A DNA stretch of 64,000 nt from Gammaproteobacteria bacterium (GTDB lineage Bacteria; Pseudomonadota; Gammaproteobacteria; Pseudomonadales; Azotimanducaceae). Below the pieces are notes generated by a model. The model saw only the letters and a program-made list of their open reading frames with translations, had not been told where the DNA came from and did not search any database. The DNA is taken from NCBI GenBank assembly GCA_028821515.1, contig JAPPGA010000039.1, positions 102,081 to 166,080 on the forward strand, given 5' to 3'. This document shows positions 8,284 through 17,033 of this stretch, one piece after another (the stretch's first letter is position 1; each line of letters opens with the position of its first letter). Both the position numbers and the translations under genes were made by a program.

Positions 8284-9112
8284 CTGCGGATTCCAGCAAC
8301 TCGCGGGCGTGCTCCTGCGCGATTCGGTTGGCAAGCGTCAACCCCTCCACCTTCGGGTCGGCCTGCAGCACGGCATTGAGCTCGCGGTCATGCAGCTCGC
8401 GGTCGAACACGAGCCGCGCATAGTATTCCGCCAGGAACACCCGGGGCATGAGATACCGGCCTCCGGCAAGTTCGATGGCGCGCTCGAAGTGGACCCGACC
8501 GACTTCCGGCCGGCCGCCGAGGGCCGGGGGCGCGAGGGTTTCCATTACGCCGAGATAGAGCCTGGGGCCCGCATTGTCGTGGGTTTCGTCCACCTCGGCG
8601 ATGCGGGTCATGACCGCCTTGGCCCGCCCGAGTTCCGCCACCGCGCCCCAATCTGCGCTATTGGCCGCGATCCAGCCCGCCCACGCGGAAGCCAACGTAT
8701 ACGCCAAAGAGACATCATCCTGGTCCAGGGTCCGCAAGTTGCCCTGAAGGAGCTCCATGCCGTCGGTGCGTGCCGTACAGGCCCATGACAGCCTCGCGCA
8801 GGAAGCCCTTTGCGCGAGTTCGAATGCCCGTTCGGCGAACCGGCGCTGCCGCTCGGCATCGTCGACAAAAGCAGTGGCATAGGCGCCATTGAGCGTGACC
8901 CCCGCCTGCATCAGGGCGATGCTGTCGGGACTGCTGCGCAGGAATCCCTCGAGCATGATCAGGAAGGCGGCCGAGCCTTCGCGGGCAACCTGCAGGTCTT
9001 CCGTGTTCAGCAGCGCGTCCGACATGTCTTCCGCCAGGCCCTCCGTCACGGACGACATCACGGACTGACAGCCGCACAGCACGACGCAGAGCGCAACGGC
9101 AAAAATCCTCAT
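8270..9112 (-). CDS. TRAP-associated lipoprotein, T-component (TatT-like)
   Basis: The 280-aa lipoprotein has a signal peptide ending in a lipobox (VVLCGC; Cys about residue 15). The remainder is all-helical with TPR-like repeats and the family stretches VTLNGAYATAFVDDAERQRR and YLGVMETLAPPALGG. It resembles TatT, the T-component described from Treponema (Tp0956), which trimerises with a TRAP binding protein and is thought to shuttle hydrophobic or bulky ligands across the periplasm. It is the first gene of the operon and overlaps dctP, which ties it to this transporter. Its presence suggests an unusual, perhaps lipophilic, substrate. Confidence 0.8.
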   Translation of the reverse strand: MRIFAVALCVVLCGCQSVMSSVTEGLAEDMSDALLNTEDLQVAREGSAAFLIMLEGFLRSSPDSIALMQAGVTLNGAYATAFVDDAERQRRFAERAFELAQRASCARLSWACTARTDGMELLQGNLRTLDQDDVSLAYTLASAWAGWIAANSADWGAVAELGRAKAVMTRIAEVDETHDNAGPRLYLGVMETLAPPALGGRPEVGRVHFERAIELAGGRYLMPRVFLAEYYARLVFDRELHDRELNAVLQADPKVEGLTLANRIAQEHARELLESADEYF

Positions 9113-9162
9113 GCGCCGTATTTATCCAACTGCCGTCGACATTGCAAACGCGGATACCCGGG

Positions 9163-9483
9163 TCAGAACAACCACGTCTCGACGTTTTCGACCGGTTCGC
9201 GGCGGTCCAGGTGACGCCATCCCTTGACGCAGCGGACGAGCAACCACACCGCCGTCGCCAGCAGCACGAGATACCCGATCAGGACGACCGTCAGCACCGC
9301 TGCGATGAGCGAGAACAGGAGCAGGAGCCAGAAGGTACGAATCTGGAAACGGTAGTGGCTTGCCAGCCAGTTGGGCGCGTCCTCGCGCGCCATGTATGCG
9401 AGTACGACGCCGACGATGGCAGTCACGCCGACCGCCACGCTTATCGCGTACAGGGCGTATATGGCCTTGGCCTGGTTGTCCAT
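9163..9483 (-). CDS. small integral membrane protein, DUF4870-like
   Basis: The 106-aa protein has three hydrophobic segments and the conserved loop SHYRFQIRTFW that marks DUF4870-type proteins. Function is unknown for the family. ATG 9481-9483 is chosen because it begins just before the first membrane segment (MDNQAKAIYALYAIS). It sits alone, 50 bases upstream of tatT on the same strand and divergent from murA, so it may share transcription with the TRAP genes but need not. Confidence 0.65.
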   Translation of the reverse strand: MDNQAKAIYALYAISVAVGVTAIVGVVLAYMAREDAPNWLASHYRFQIRTFWLLLLFSLIAAVLTVVLIGYLVLLATAVWLLVRCVKGWRHLDRREPVENVETWLF

Positions 9484-9681
9484 TGCCGAGCGCCGCCACG
9501 CCTTGCGTGGCTGTTCCCGATGAGTTCCGGTGAGTATACCTTCGCCGCCGGGCTTCGAACGTTGCGCCACAAGCTCCGATACACGGCCACATCCGGCCTG
9601 CGCCGGCACGATTCGAGATTTCCCTTTTCACTCCCCTTTTCCCACTTCCATTCGCCCTGGCTTTCCATTTAAATCACGCAC

Positions 9682-11043
9682 TTGTTCCCCACCGACCCCG
9701 AAGTGGTGCCCGACGCCAGTCTCAACGCTTATCGGATTCGCGGCCATCGTCCCTTGCAGGGCAGCATTCGCGCCCAGGCAGCGAAGAACGCGGTAACCAA
9801 GCAACTGGTCGCCTCCCTTCTCACCAGGGAACCCTGCCGGTTGCACGATGTGCCGGACATCACGGAAATCGACGTCGTCCTCGACATGCTGGCGGAGGTC
9901 GGCACGGCGTACGACCGGCGCGAAGACGGCGCCGTCGACATGGCAACTCCCGAGATCACGTCTACTTCAGTCGGCGAGCGCTACTCCGGGGTCAACCGGA
10001 TTCCGGTGCTCCTGATCGCTCCCCTGCTCCACCGGGCGGGAATCGCGCGGGTGCCGGTGGTCGGCGGCTGCAACATCGGCGAGCGGCCCATCGACTTCCA
10101 CATCGACCTGCTGCGGAAGATGGGCGCCGAGATCGACGAGGACGATGAGGGCTATACCGCCAGGGCGGACCGGCTTCGAGGCACCGTGCTGGCGCTCCCC
10201 TACCCCAGTGTCGGCGCGACCGAGAACGCGATCTTTGCAGCGTGTCTGGCGGAAGGGACCACGGTGATCGACAACGCCGCGGTCGAACCGGAGATCGTCG
10301 ACACCGTGCTATTCCTGCAGAAGATGGGCGCCCTCATTCAGATCGATACTGACCGGAAGATCGTCATCGAGGGCGTGGAGCAGCTTTCCGGCGCGAGCCA
10401 CGATCCCGTTCGCGACCGTATCGAAGTGGCGTCCTTCGCCATGGCGGCTGTCGCGACGCGCGGCCGGATTCGCATCGAAGGCGCGGACCAGGCTGCCATG
10501 ATCACGTTCCTCAACACGCTGCGAAAGATCGGCGGCGGGTTCGAGGTGGACGCCGAGGCCATCACTTTCTTCCGGGCCCGCGACCGGCTGGACCCCATCC
10601 ACATCGAGACCGACGTGCATCCTGGCTTCATGACGGACTGGCAGCAGCCGATGGTGACGCTCCTGACCCAGGCGGAGGGTGTCTCGGTAGTCCACGAGAC
10701 GGTCTACGAAAAGCGCTTCGGCTACACCAGCACGCTGAACGAGATGGGAGCCAATATCACGCTGACCAAGGATTGCCTCGGCGGCAAGGAGTGCCGCTTC
10801 ACCGACCGAAACTTCCCGCACAGCGCCATCGTCCAGGGCCCGACGCCACTCGCGGGACGGCAGATCGGGATTCCCGACCTGCGGGCCGGGTTCGCCTACC
10901 TCCTGGCGGCGCTCATCGCCGATGGCGAGAGCACGATCTTCGGCACGCGCTTCATCGAACGCGGTTACGTCAACGTGCCCGGACGCCTGGCAAGCGTCGG
11001 CGCGGACATCGATGTGCCGAGCCAGCAGGCGGCCGTCGCGTAA
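9682..11043 (+). CDS. murA: UDP-N-acetylglucosamine 1-carboxyvinyltransferase
   Basis: First committed step of peptidoglycan synthesis: transfers enolpyruvate from PEP to UDP-GlcNAc. The 453 residues fold as an EPSP-synthase-like inside-out barrel. Landmarks are the AAKNAV motif (K35, N36), the active-site loop GGCNIGERP with catalytic Cys at residue 130 (fosfomycin target), DVHPGFMTDWQQP holding the catalytic Asp, and IPDLRAGFAYLLAALIA near the C terminus. The start is TTG at 9682, the first start codon in this frame. The gene stands apart from any murein cluster. The loop sequence differs somewhat from E. coli (GGCAIGARP), so it may be a second, divergent copy; the rest of the genome is not visible. 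Confidence 0.9.
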   Translation: MFPTDPEVVPDASLNAYRIRGHRPLQGSIRAQAAKNAVTKQLVASLLTREPCRLHDVPDITEIDVVLDMLAEVGTAYDRREDGAVDMATPEITSTSVGERYSGVNRIPVLLIAPLLHRAGIARVPVVGGCNIGERPIDFHIDLLRKMGAEIDEDDEGYTARADRLRGTVLALPYPSVGATENAIFAACLAEGTTVIDNAAVEPEIVDTVLFLQKMGALIQIDTDRKIVIEGVEQLSGASHDPVRDRIEVASFAMAAVATRGRIRIEGADQAAMITFLNTLRKIGGGFEVDAEAITFFRARDRLDPIHIETDVHPGFMTDWQQPMVTLLTQAEGVSVVHETVYEKRFGYTSTLNEMGANITLTKDCLGGKECRFTDRNFPHSAIVQGPTPLAGRQIGIPDLRAGFAYLLAALIADGESTIFGTRFIERGYVNVPGRLASVGADIDVPSQQAAVA

Positions 11044-11068
11044 CTCGACCTGGCGACGCTTGGCAAGC

Positions 11069-11581
11069 GTGGAGAGGGTTACGTTCAGAAACGTCTCGAC
11101 CGTGCGAGAGATGGCGTGCAGGGAGTTCTCCCGGATCGAGGCCATTATCAAGGGGATCCTCCCGGACTCGGAAATCGAGCATGTTGGCAGCACCGCGCTG
11201 CCCCACGGGATCACCAAGGGAGATCTTGACATACAGGTGCGCATTGGCGCCCCCATGTTCGACACGGCGAAAGCCGCGCTGGCTCACGAGTTCGTACTCG
11301 ATCCAGACAATGTCTGGGGAGACAGCGCCGCGTCGTTCAAGATCGAGGACGCCGGAATCCCGACAGGAGTCCATCTCACGGAGATCGGCGGCCCGTTCGA
11401 CCTCCAGTGGAGATTTCGGGAGCTTCTGAAGGCGCGACCTGAACTTCTCTGGGAGTACGATGACATCAAGCGTCGATTCGAGGGAGGACGCATGATCGAC
11501 TACCGGAACGCGAAGGCGGAGTTCTTTGGTCGAATTCGGCACTTGATCGGCGCGCGAACCGACGAACCGGTGGCCCGGTAG
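11069..11581 (+). CDS. GrpB-like nucleotidyltransferase (UPF0157)
   Basis: About 170 aa with the GrpB family core: EHVGSTALPHGITKGDLDIQV, a nucleotidyltransferase-fold motif where the Gly-Ser and the paired Asp residues bind metal and nucleotide. The reaction catalysed by these proteins is unknown. The stop of murA is 25 bases upstream. The start is unclear: GTG 11069, TTG 11060, GTG 11102 and ATG 11111 are all in frame and none has a well spaced Shine-Dalgarno sequence. The end converges with the TonB receptor gene. Confidence 0.7.
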   Translation: MERVTFRNVSTVREMACREFSRIEAIIKGILPDSEIEHVGSTALPHGITKGDLDIQVRIGAPMFDTAKAALAHEFVLDPDNVWGDSAASFKIEDAGIPTGVHLTEIGGPFDLQWRFRELLKARPELLWEYDDIKRRFEGGRMIDYRNAKAEFFGRIRHLIGARTDEPVAR

Positions 11582-11593
11582 CACCGAACTGGC

Positions 11594-13666
11594 TTACTCA
11601 AACAACTTCACCTCGATGCCCGCGTACACCTGACGCGGCATGCCGGGAAAGTAGCGATAGCTTCCGAAGGCGAAGTCGGCGCGGTCCGCGTAGGCCACGT
11701 CCAGCAGGTTCATTAGGCGCGCGAACAGCCTTACCCTGGGTGACATGTCCCAGGACCCCCGCCAGTTCAGTAGCCGGTGGCCACCATAGCGGGCGGTGTT
11801 CGAAGCGTTTAGATAGTGAGAGCCCAGGTACACCGCCTCGAACTCCGAGACCCCGCGGTCCGTCTCGAAGCGCCAGCGTGCGCTCCCCATCCATCGCGGC
11901 GCGGTGTCCACCGCGTTGCCGTCCATGATGCGCTCGCCGCCGCCGACATCGCGGGTGAACCCGTAGCGGTGGCGCGCATGCGTCCCAGCGACATCAAGGG
12001 TGTGCGAGCCCGCGTTCCAGGCGATGGCGAACTCGATTCCCGCCGACTTGGTCCGGCCATCGCTGACGTTGAAGCCATTGGCATCGCGAAAGATGAGATC
12101 TTCCACCGTCTGCGCGTACAGGGCCACTTCGTAGTCGAGCCTTTCGCCGACGCCGCGCATTCCGGCCTCCACCGACCGCAGGGTCTCGCTATCCAGGTCG
12201 GTGACAAGCTGCCCGCGCTGCAGGCGGTAGAGTTCCGTCGCCTGCGGTGGCCGGAAGCCCCGTCCCGTCACGAGGTGAAATCCACGACCGCCCGGAGTTG
12301 ACCAGTAGAGGCCAAGACGTCCCGCCGCATTCGTAAACGCATCGTCACGGTCGGCGGGACGGGTGTACAAGCAGCCTCCAAAACCGCACGCGCTGCCATC
12401 GTCCCGCGTATTGCCGTCGAGGTGCAGGTTGTCGTACCCGTAGCCGTTGCGCTCGAGGCGTGCGCTGGCGACCACCTCGAGGCCCGTTCCGAGGTCGACG
12501 CCCGCGTCGTAGAACATCGCTAGCGTCAGGCCGCGCACGCTAAAGTCGTAGTGCGTGCCCGGCGGCCGCGTCGCCACCAGGAACGGCGAGCCGCGCGTCG
12601 GGCCTTCCTGGCGCTGTGACAACCTCGCATCGAACGCATCCAGTGCCGCGCCCGCGGTCCATCGCCAGCCACCATCGCCTCCGAGGCGGACCTGCACACC
12701 GGCGCTGTCCTGGCCGTTCTCTTCAAGCGGCTGGCCCGGCAGGAAGTGCTGCAGGAACGCCATTGACGAACGCCGGAGGTAGGGCGTCACCGTGAGCGCT
12801 GTCGACGAGGCCAGGTCGCGGCGCCAGACACTCGCGGCGCGCGCCGACCAGGCGTCACGGTACGCCTCGGGATTCGGGTTGCTGCGCCTCGCGTCCGAGT
12901 CATACGCCCTGAATCCACGCACGAATCCCCCGGTTTCCTGGTTCAGCAACGTCGCCGTGAACGTGGTGACCACGTCCCAGCCCGCTGCCTCGCCTTCGGC
13001 TCCCAAATGCACCTTCTGCTGGCCGTAGCCGGTATCGTCGCGGTACCCCGAGGACGATGTGGACATGGCATCGAGCCGCCAGCCTGCATCGCCCCCCGTG
13101 ACCCTTGTCCGCAGGTACCGGTACGGACCTGCCTCGACGCTTGCCCGCCAACCCTCGGCGCTGGTCGCGGTGACGGCATTGACGACACCGTGCAGGGCGT
13201 TGCCGCCGAACAGGGCGCTCGCGGGGCCCCGCACAACTTCGATGGCAGCCGCCTGCTCCGTCGTCAGTTCGAACAGGTTGTTGACGTTGCAGAATCCGGG
13301 CGGGCGAATCGGTACGCTGTTTTCGAGGTACAGGAATGCGCCGCAGGCGCCGGAGCCAGTCAATACGCCGGAGCGGACCGCCGCCAGGTGCTCCTGGCCG
13401 GAACCGCGGGAGATCCACACGCCCGGAATCCGGACCATGATTTCATGCACGTGACTCGCCCGGGCCAGGCTGACGGCGTCGGCGTCCACCGTGGCCACGC
13501 TGCCCGCTTTGCCCTGCATGGCCGCCACCGATGCGTCGGCGCGGACGACGATCTCTTCCAGCTCCGGCTCGGCCAAGGCCGTCATTGCGAGACAGACCGC
13601 GGATGCCGCGAGAACCGGCCCCCGTACCCCACGCAATCGGTTGTGTGACCTGCTGCCGCTCAGCAT
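11594..13666 (-). CDS. TonB-dependent outer-membrane receptor
   Basis: This 690-aa outer-membrane transporter takes up a metal chelate, vitamin or similar large nutrient. A signal peptide ends near residue 32, followed by a TonB-box-like ELEEIVVRA. The plug domain covers roughly residues 45-165 (RIPGVWISRGSGQ, VRGPASALFGGNALHG), then a beta-barrel ends in the expected aromatic residue (EVKLFE). Extra Cys pairs in the plug (GACGAF, GFCNVNN) and in a barrel loop (SACGFGGCLY) may form disulfides. It is divergent from the Coq4-like gene with only 53 bases between, and no cobalamin riboswitch is seen there. The ligand is not deducible. Confidence 0.9.
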   Translation of the reverse strand: MLSGSRSHNRLRGVRGPVLAASAVCLAMTALAEPELEEIVVRADASVAAMQGKAGSVATVDADAVSLARASHVHEIMVRIPGVWISRGSGQEHLAAVRSGVLTGSGACGAFLYLENSVPIRPPGFCNVNNLFELTTEQAAAIEVVRGPASALFGGNALHGVVNAVTATSAEGWRASVEAGPYRYLRTRVTGGDAGWRLDAMSTSSSGYRDDTGYGQQKVHLGAEGEAAGWDVVTTFTATLLNQETGGFVRGFRAYDSDARRSNPNPEAYRDAWSARAASVWRRDLASSTALTVTPYLRRSSMAFLQHFLPGQPLEENGQDSAGVQVRLGGDGGWRWTAGAALDAFDARLSQRQEGPTRGSPFLVATRPPGTHYDFSVRGLTLAMFYDAGVDLGTGLEVVASARLERNGYGYDNLHLDGNTRDDGSACGFGGCLYTRPADRDDAFTNAAGRLGLYWSTPGGRGFHLVTGRGFRPPQATELYRLQRGQLVTDLDSETLRSVEAGMRGVGERLDYEVALYAQTVEDLIFRDANGFNVSDGRTKSAGIEFAIAWNAGSHTLDVAGTHARHRYGFTRDVGGGERIMDGNAVDTAPRWMGSARWRFETDRGVSEFEAVYLGSHYLNASNTARYGGHRLLNWRGSWDMSPRVRLFARLMNLLDVAYADRADFAFGSYRYFPGMPRQVYAGIEVKLFE

Positions 13667-13719
13667 TTGTCCGGAGTTTCAGTCGCCCCCAGTGCGTCCC
13701 GCTGGTACTTTACGCTCTC

Positions 13720-14682
13720 ATGGACGTTGAGGCTCCATTGGCGGCTTCGAGGCGGGCGTTCCAAGAGGCGGCCTACCGCGTCGACGCCACAGCACTCGCA
13801 GGTGCCGTGAATGCAACGCGGGAGGGCGACGAGGCCGGCCGAACGCAGCTCGCCGCCGTCATGGCGTGGGCCGGGTTCTCCTGCCCCGGCGCCATCGAGG
13901 CGGTCTACGACAATATCGCTGCCGCCTGGCTGGGATCGGGAGAGACGCCGCCGATTCCAACAGCCCTGCCCGAAGCGCCCCTTGAGCCGGATTTCTGGAG
14001 CGCATTCTGGTCCGTGATCGACGACGCGGAGCAAGGCTACGATGCCGCTTCGATCACCGCCCGCGTGGCTGCCCTCGGCAGTGCCGTACATCCGAGCTTC
14101 GAAGCAGTCGCCGAGTCCTGCGCCCGGCGTCACCCCGGCGCCGGCGCCGCGCTCGTTCGTCCCGTGCCGGGCCGTACCGATCTCGAAGGCCTGCGCGCCT
14201 GCAACGAAAACAGCCTCGGCAGAACCCTGTACCACATGGTTGTCGACCAGGGCTACGACCTCGAGGTGCTGGATCGGGAGGCGATCAGGCTCAACACCCT
14301 GCCCCGCTCTCTGCGCTACCTGAATACGCGCATCCTTCAGATGCACGACGTGTGGCACCTGGTGGCGGGATACCAGACCACGGCTTCGCACGAGATCGCC
14401 ATCTCAGCGTTCCAGCTGGCGCAGTTCGGCCACAACTACTCGGCGATGTTCCTGGCCACCGTGACGACGATCTCCCATGTCATGCAGCCCGCAGGGGTCC
14501 CGCTGCTGCTGCAGCTCATTGCCGAAGCCTGGCAACACGGCCGCCGCTCGCCCGCCTTCATGGATATCGATTGGGAGTCCGAATGGAACGACTCCATCGA
14601 AACCATCCGGGCGCGGCACGGCATTTCCGTCTACCGGAGTGCCCTTCCCGCCAACCTGCTGGAAGCGCTCCAAGGCGATTGA
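13720..14682 (+). CDS. Coq4-like protein with HDxxHx(11)E metal motif
   Basis: The 320-aa protein has a C-terminal half carrying HDVWH at residues 209-213 and a Glu at 225, exactly the HDxxHx11E pattern of the COQ4 family, followed by FGHNYSA. COQ4 is part of the ubiquinone-synthesis complex in eukaryotes and has been linked to replacing the C1 carboxylate of the head-group precursor. The N-terminal 130 residues are not part of usual Coq4 and show no motif I know. No other ubiquinone gene is nearby; downstream, on the same strand, is a cyclopropane-synthase-like methyltransferase. ATG 13720 is the first start after the divergent receptor gene. Role in quinone synthesis is inference. Confidence 0.7.
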   Translation: MDVEAPLAASRRAFQEAAYRVDATALAGAVNATREGDEAGRTQLAAVMAWAGFSCPGAIEAVYDNIAAAWLGSGETPPIPTALPEAPLEPDFWSAFWSVIDDAEQGYDAASITARVAALGSAVHPSFEAVAESCARRHPGAGAALVRPVPGRTDLEGLRACNENSLGRTLYHMVVDQGYDLEVLDREAIRLNTLPRSLRYLNTRILQMHDVWHLVAGYQTTASHEIAISAFQLAQFGHNYSAMFLATVTTISHVMQPAGVPLLLQLIAEAWQHGRRSPAFMDIDWESEWNDSIETIRARHGISVYRSALPANLLEALQGD

Positions 14683-14755
14683 CGATGCGGCCGTACTCAA
14701 GCCGACGCGCCTCCGCATTTGCTAGACGAAATCGACTGCCATAACCTCCTCGCAA

Positions 14756-15970
14756 ATGTTCGCGAAGCTCCTGGAAAAGCACCTGCGCCACGGCACACTG
14801 ACCCTGGTCACGCCCGACGGCGCGCGCCAGACGTTCGGCGAGGGCGAGCCACGGATCACCTGGGCCATCCGTCAGCGGCAGACGATGCGCAGGATTCTCC
14901 TGAACCCGGAAGCGAATCTCGGTGAGACCTACATGGACGGGGGATGGGACGTGGAGGACGGCGATCTCGTCGATCTTCTCGCCATCCTCCGCACCAATCT
15001 GGAGTCGGCCGTCTCGGGGCGAGGCATGACGGCCCTGACGGGAGGCGTTGCCACCCTCTTCGGATCCTGGAACACGGTGAAGGCGAGCCTCTCCAACGTG
15101 CGTCATCACTACAACCTGGACGAGGCGCTGTTCCGCGCCTTCCTCGACCGCAACATGCACTACTCCTGCGCGTACTTCCGCGAGCCGGCCATGACGCTGG
15201 AGGCAGCCCAGGCTGCCAAGAGCGAGCACATCCGCAAGAAGCTGCACCTCAAGCCCGGCGCACGGGTGCTCGACATCGGCAGCGGCTGGGGCAGCCTCGC
15301 CATGCACCTGGCCGAGCACAGCGACGTCAAGGTGACCGGACTGACCCTTTCCAGCGAGCAGGTACGCGTTGCCAGCGCGGAAGCCGAACGGCGGGGCCTG
15401 TCCGGGCAGGTGGAGTTCATCCTGCAGGACTACCGCCAGCATCGCGGCCAATACGACGGCGTGGTGTCCGTCGGCATGTTCGAACACGTCGGCCGGCGCA
15501 ATTTCGGGCGGTTTTTCAACGGGGTACGCACGCTGCTTGCCCCGGATGGCGTAGCGCTACTCCACACGATAGGCCACACCGGGCCGCCGCTGCCCACCAA
15601 TCCCTGGATCGCGCGCCACATCTTCCCCGGCGGCTATATTCCCGCCGCCTCCGAGGTGGTGCGGGCCATCGAGCGCAGCGACCTGGTCCTAAGCGACGTT
15701 GAGGTGTGGCGGCGCCACTACGCGTCCACCCTGCGAGAGTGGAACCGGCGCTTCCAGGCTTCCCGCGAGACATTCCGGAATAGCCACGGCGAGCGGTTCT
15801 GCCGCATGTGGGAGTTCTATCTGACGGTCTGCACTACCGCGTTCGAGATCGGCCGCCTGGTCGTGTACCAGCTTCAGCTCGCGCATCGGAACGATGCCGT
15901 TCCGCTGACGCGCGACTACCTCTACAACGGCGGAATAGAGGCCACCGGCATTGTCGCGGATGGACACTGA
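14756..15970 (+). CDS. cfa: cyclopropane-fatty-acyl-phospholipid synthase family methyltransferase
   Basis: SAM-dependent enzyme (404 aa) that modifies unsaturated acyl chains of membrane lipids by adding a methylene bridge or, in relatives, a methyl group. The SAM site reads VLDIGSGWGSLAMHLAE around residues 170-186, with GLTLSSEQ next. Other family marks are MHYSCAYF, VSVGMFEHVG (Glu and His near the active site) and WEFYLTVCTTAFEIGR near the end. The N-terminal lipid-binding domain is present, so it is full length. It overlaps the next gene by 11 bases. It lies on the same strand as the Coq4-like gene, 73 bases after it. Confidence 0.9.
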   Translation: MFAKLLEKHLRHGTLTLVTPDGARQTFGEGEPRITWAIRQRQTMRRILLNPEANLGETYMDGGWDVEDGDLVDLLAILRTNLESAVSGRGMTALTGGVATLFGSWNTVKASLSNVRHHYNLDEALFRAFLDRNMHYSCAYFREPAMTLEAAQAAKSEHIRKKLHLKPGARVLDIGSGWGSLAMHLAEHSDVKVTGLTLSSEQVRVASAEAERRGLSGQVEFILQDYRQHRGQYDGVVSVGMFEHVGRRNFGRFFNGVRTLLAPDGVALLHTIGHTGPPLPTNPWIARHIFPGGYIPAASEVVRAIERSDLVLSDVEVWRRHYASTLREWNRRFQASRETFRNSHGERFCRMWEFYLTVCTTAFEIGRLVVYQLQLAHRNDAVPLTRDYLYNGGIEATGIVADGH

Positions 15971-17024
15971 CCGACCCGAGAATGCCGGTCGCCCGGGTCA
16001 GGACACGGATCCGGCAAACATCCCGGCACAGGACGCGCCCGCTCAACTCGAGCCTCCCAGCAACCGAAGCATCCGGGATTACCTGCTGTACGGCGTGTCG
16101 CTGCCCGAGCGGGCGCTGCGCGGCACCGCCGGAGTGATTGGCGGCGCACTGCGCGAGTCCGCCTCGGCGCTCATTCCGCAGACATTTCGCAATGCCCGGA
16201 CCTACCAGATCTTTGTCGGCCAGATGCTCGACTTCCTGGCCGAAGACGTCGGCGGCGTCGCTCGTCCGGATCACTCGGAAGACGCCCGAGTGGAGAACTA
16301 CGTCGCGCGCAAGACCGTCGGCAACTTCATTGAAATGGCGAGCCTCGCGACGGTTCACCTGTCTCCCATGCTGCTCCTCGCCATCGTCAGCGACCTGGCG
16401 TACGGTTCCAAGGCCTACCTGCGCGAACTGGCGGAGGAACTCGAGGCACAGGGCGTGATCCGCGACGCGTCGGCGATCAACCAGGTCGACGATCTGCTGG
16501 ACGCCGCAGCCAGCGCCAGCGAAGAGACTGCCGCGGCGTTCGATACGCCGCCGCTGTCGGTCGAGGGGTTGAGGGAGACCGTTCAGCAAACCCGCGAACG
16601 GCTGCGCGGTGTCGATCCCTCACGGATGCTCTCCGAAGACGACATACGGCAACTCTGGGAGCGCATGCGATCGATCGCGCAACGCGAGAACATGAGCCCG
16701 CTTGCCATCTCCGGCGCCGTGACCCTCGGTTCCCTCGACAAGGTCGCCAGGCTTGGCAGCGGCACCCTGACCAGCGTGCGGGTCGCCGGATCCCTGCTCG
16801 ACGGCATCATGCTCGACCACTACCGGTCGGTCCTCGCGAACATCGACGAACAGGGGCTGTATCCGACCGTGGCGGCGTCCGGGAAGCCCTATGCGGAGGC
16901 CCTATGGCAAAACTTCGCAACTGATCGAGAAACCATCACCGAGAAGTTACTCACCGGCGGAGCTGCAGAACGGGCATTGGGCAAGGCCAGGCGCTGGCTC
17001 AAATCGACGAAACCGCGTTCGTGA
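15960..17024 (+). CDS. conserved hypothetical protein, possibly membrane-associated
   Basis: The 354-aa protein has unknown function. A hydrophilic, Pro-rich N-terminal tail (about 45 residues) leads to RDYLLYGVSLPERALRG and then amphipathic helices, with one moderately hydrophobic stretch (ATVHLSPMLLLAIVSDLAYG, near residue 125-145) and a Gly-rich stretch (AISGAVTLGSLDKVARLGSG). No signal peptide or catalytic motif is seen. It starts at ATG 15960 inside the end of cfa in another frame, so translation is probably coupled and a role linked to membrane lipids is conceivable. That is inference. Confidence 0.6.
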   Translation: MDTDRPENAGRPGQDTDPANIPAQDAPAQLEPPSNRSIRDYLLYGVSLPERALRGTAGVIGGALRESASALIPQTFRNARTYQIFVGQMLDFLAEDVGGVARPDHSEDARVENYVARKTVGNFIEMASLATVHLSPMLLLAIVSDLAYGSKAYLRELAEELEAQGVIRDASAINQVDDLLDAAASASEETAAAFDTPPLSVEGLRETVQQTRERLRGVDPSRMLSEDDIRQLWERMRSIAQRENMSPLAISGAVTLGSLDKVARLGSGTLTSVRVAGSLLDGIMLDHYRSVLANIDEQGLYPTVAASGKPYAEALWQNFATDRETITEKLLTGGAAERALGKARRWLKSTKPRS

Positions 17025-17033
17025 GGCATCTTG

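Noticed and set aside
13667..13719. Possible cobalamin riboswitch before the TonB receptor
   Set aside because: Only 53 bases separate it from the divergent gene, and no B12-box sequence is visible.
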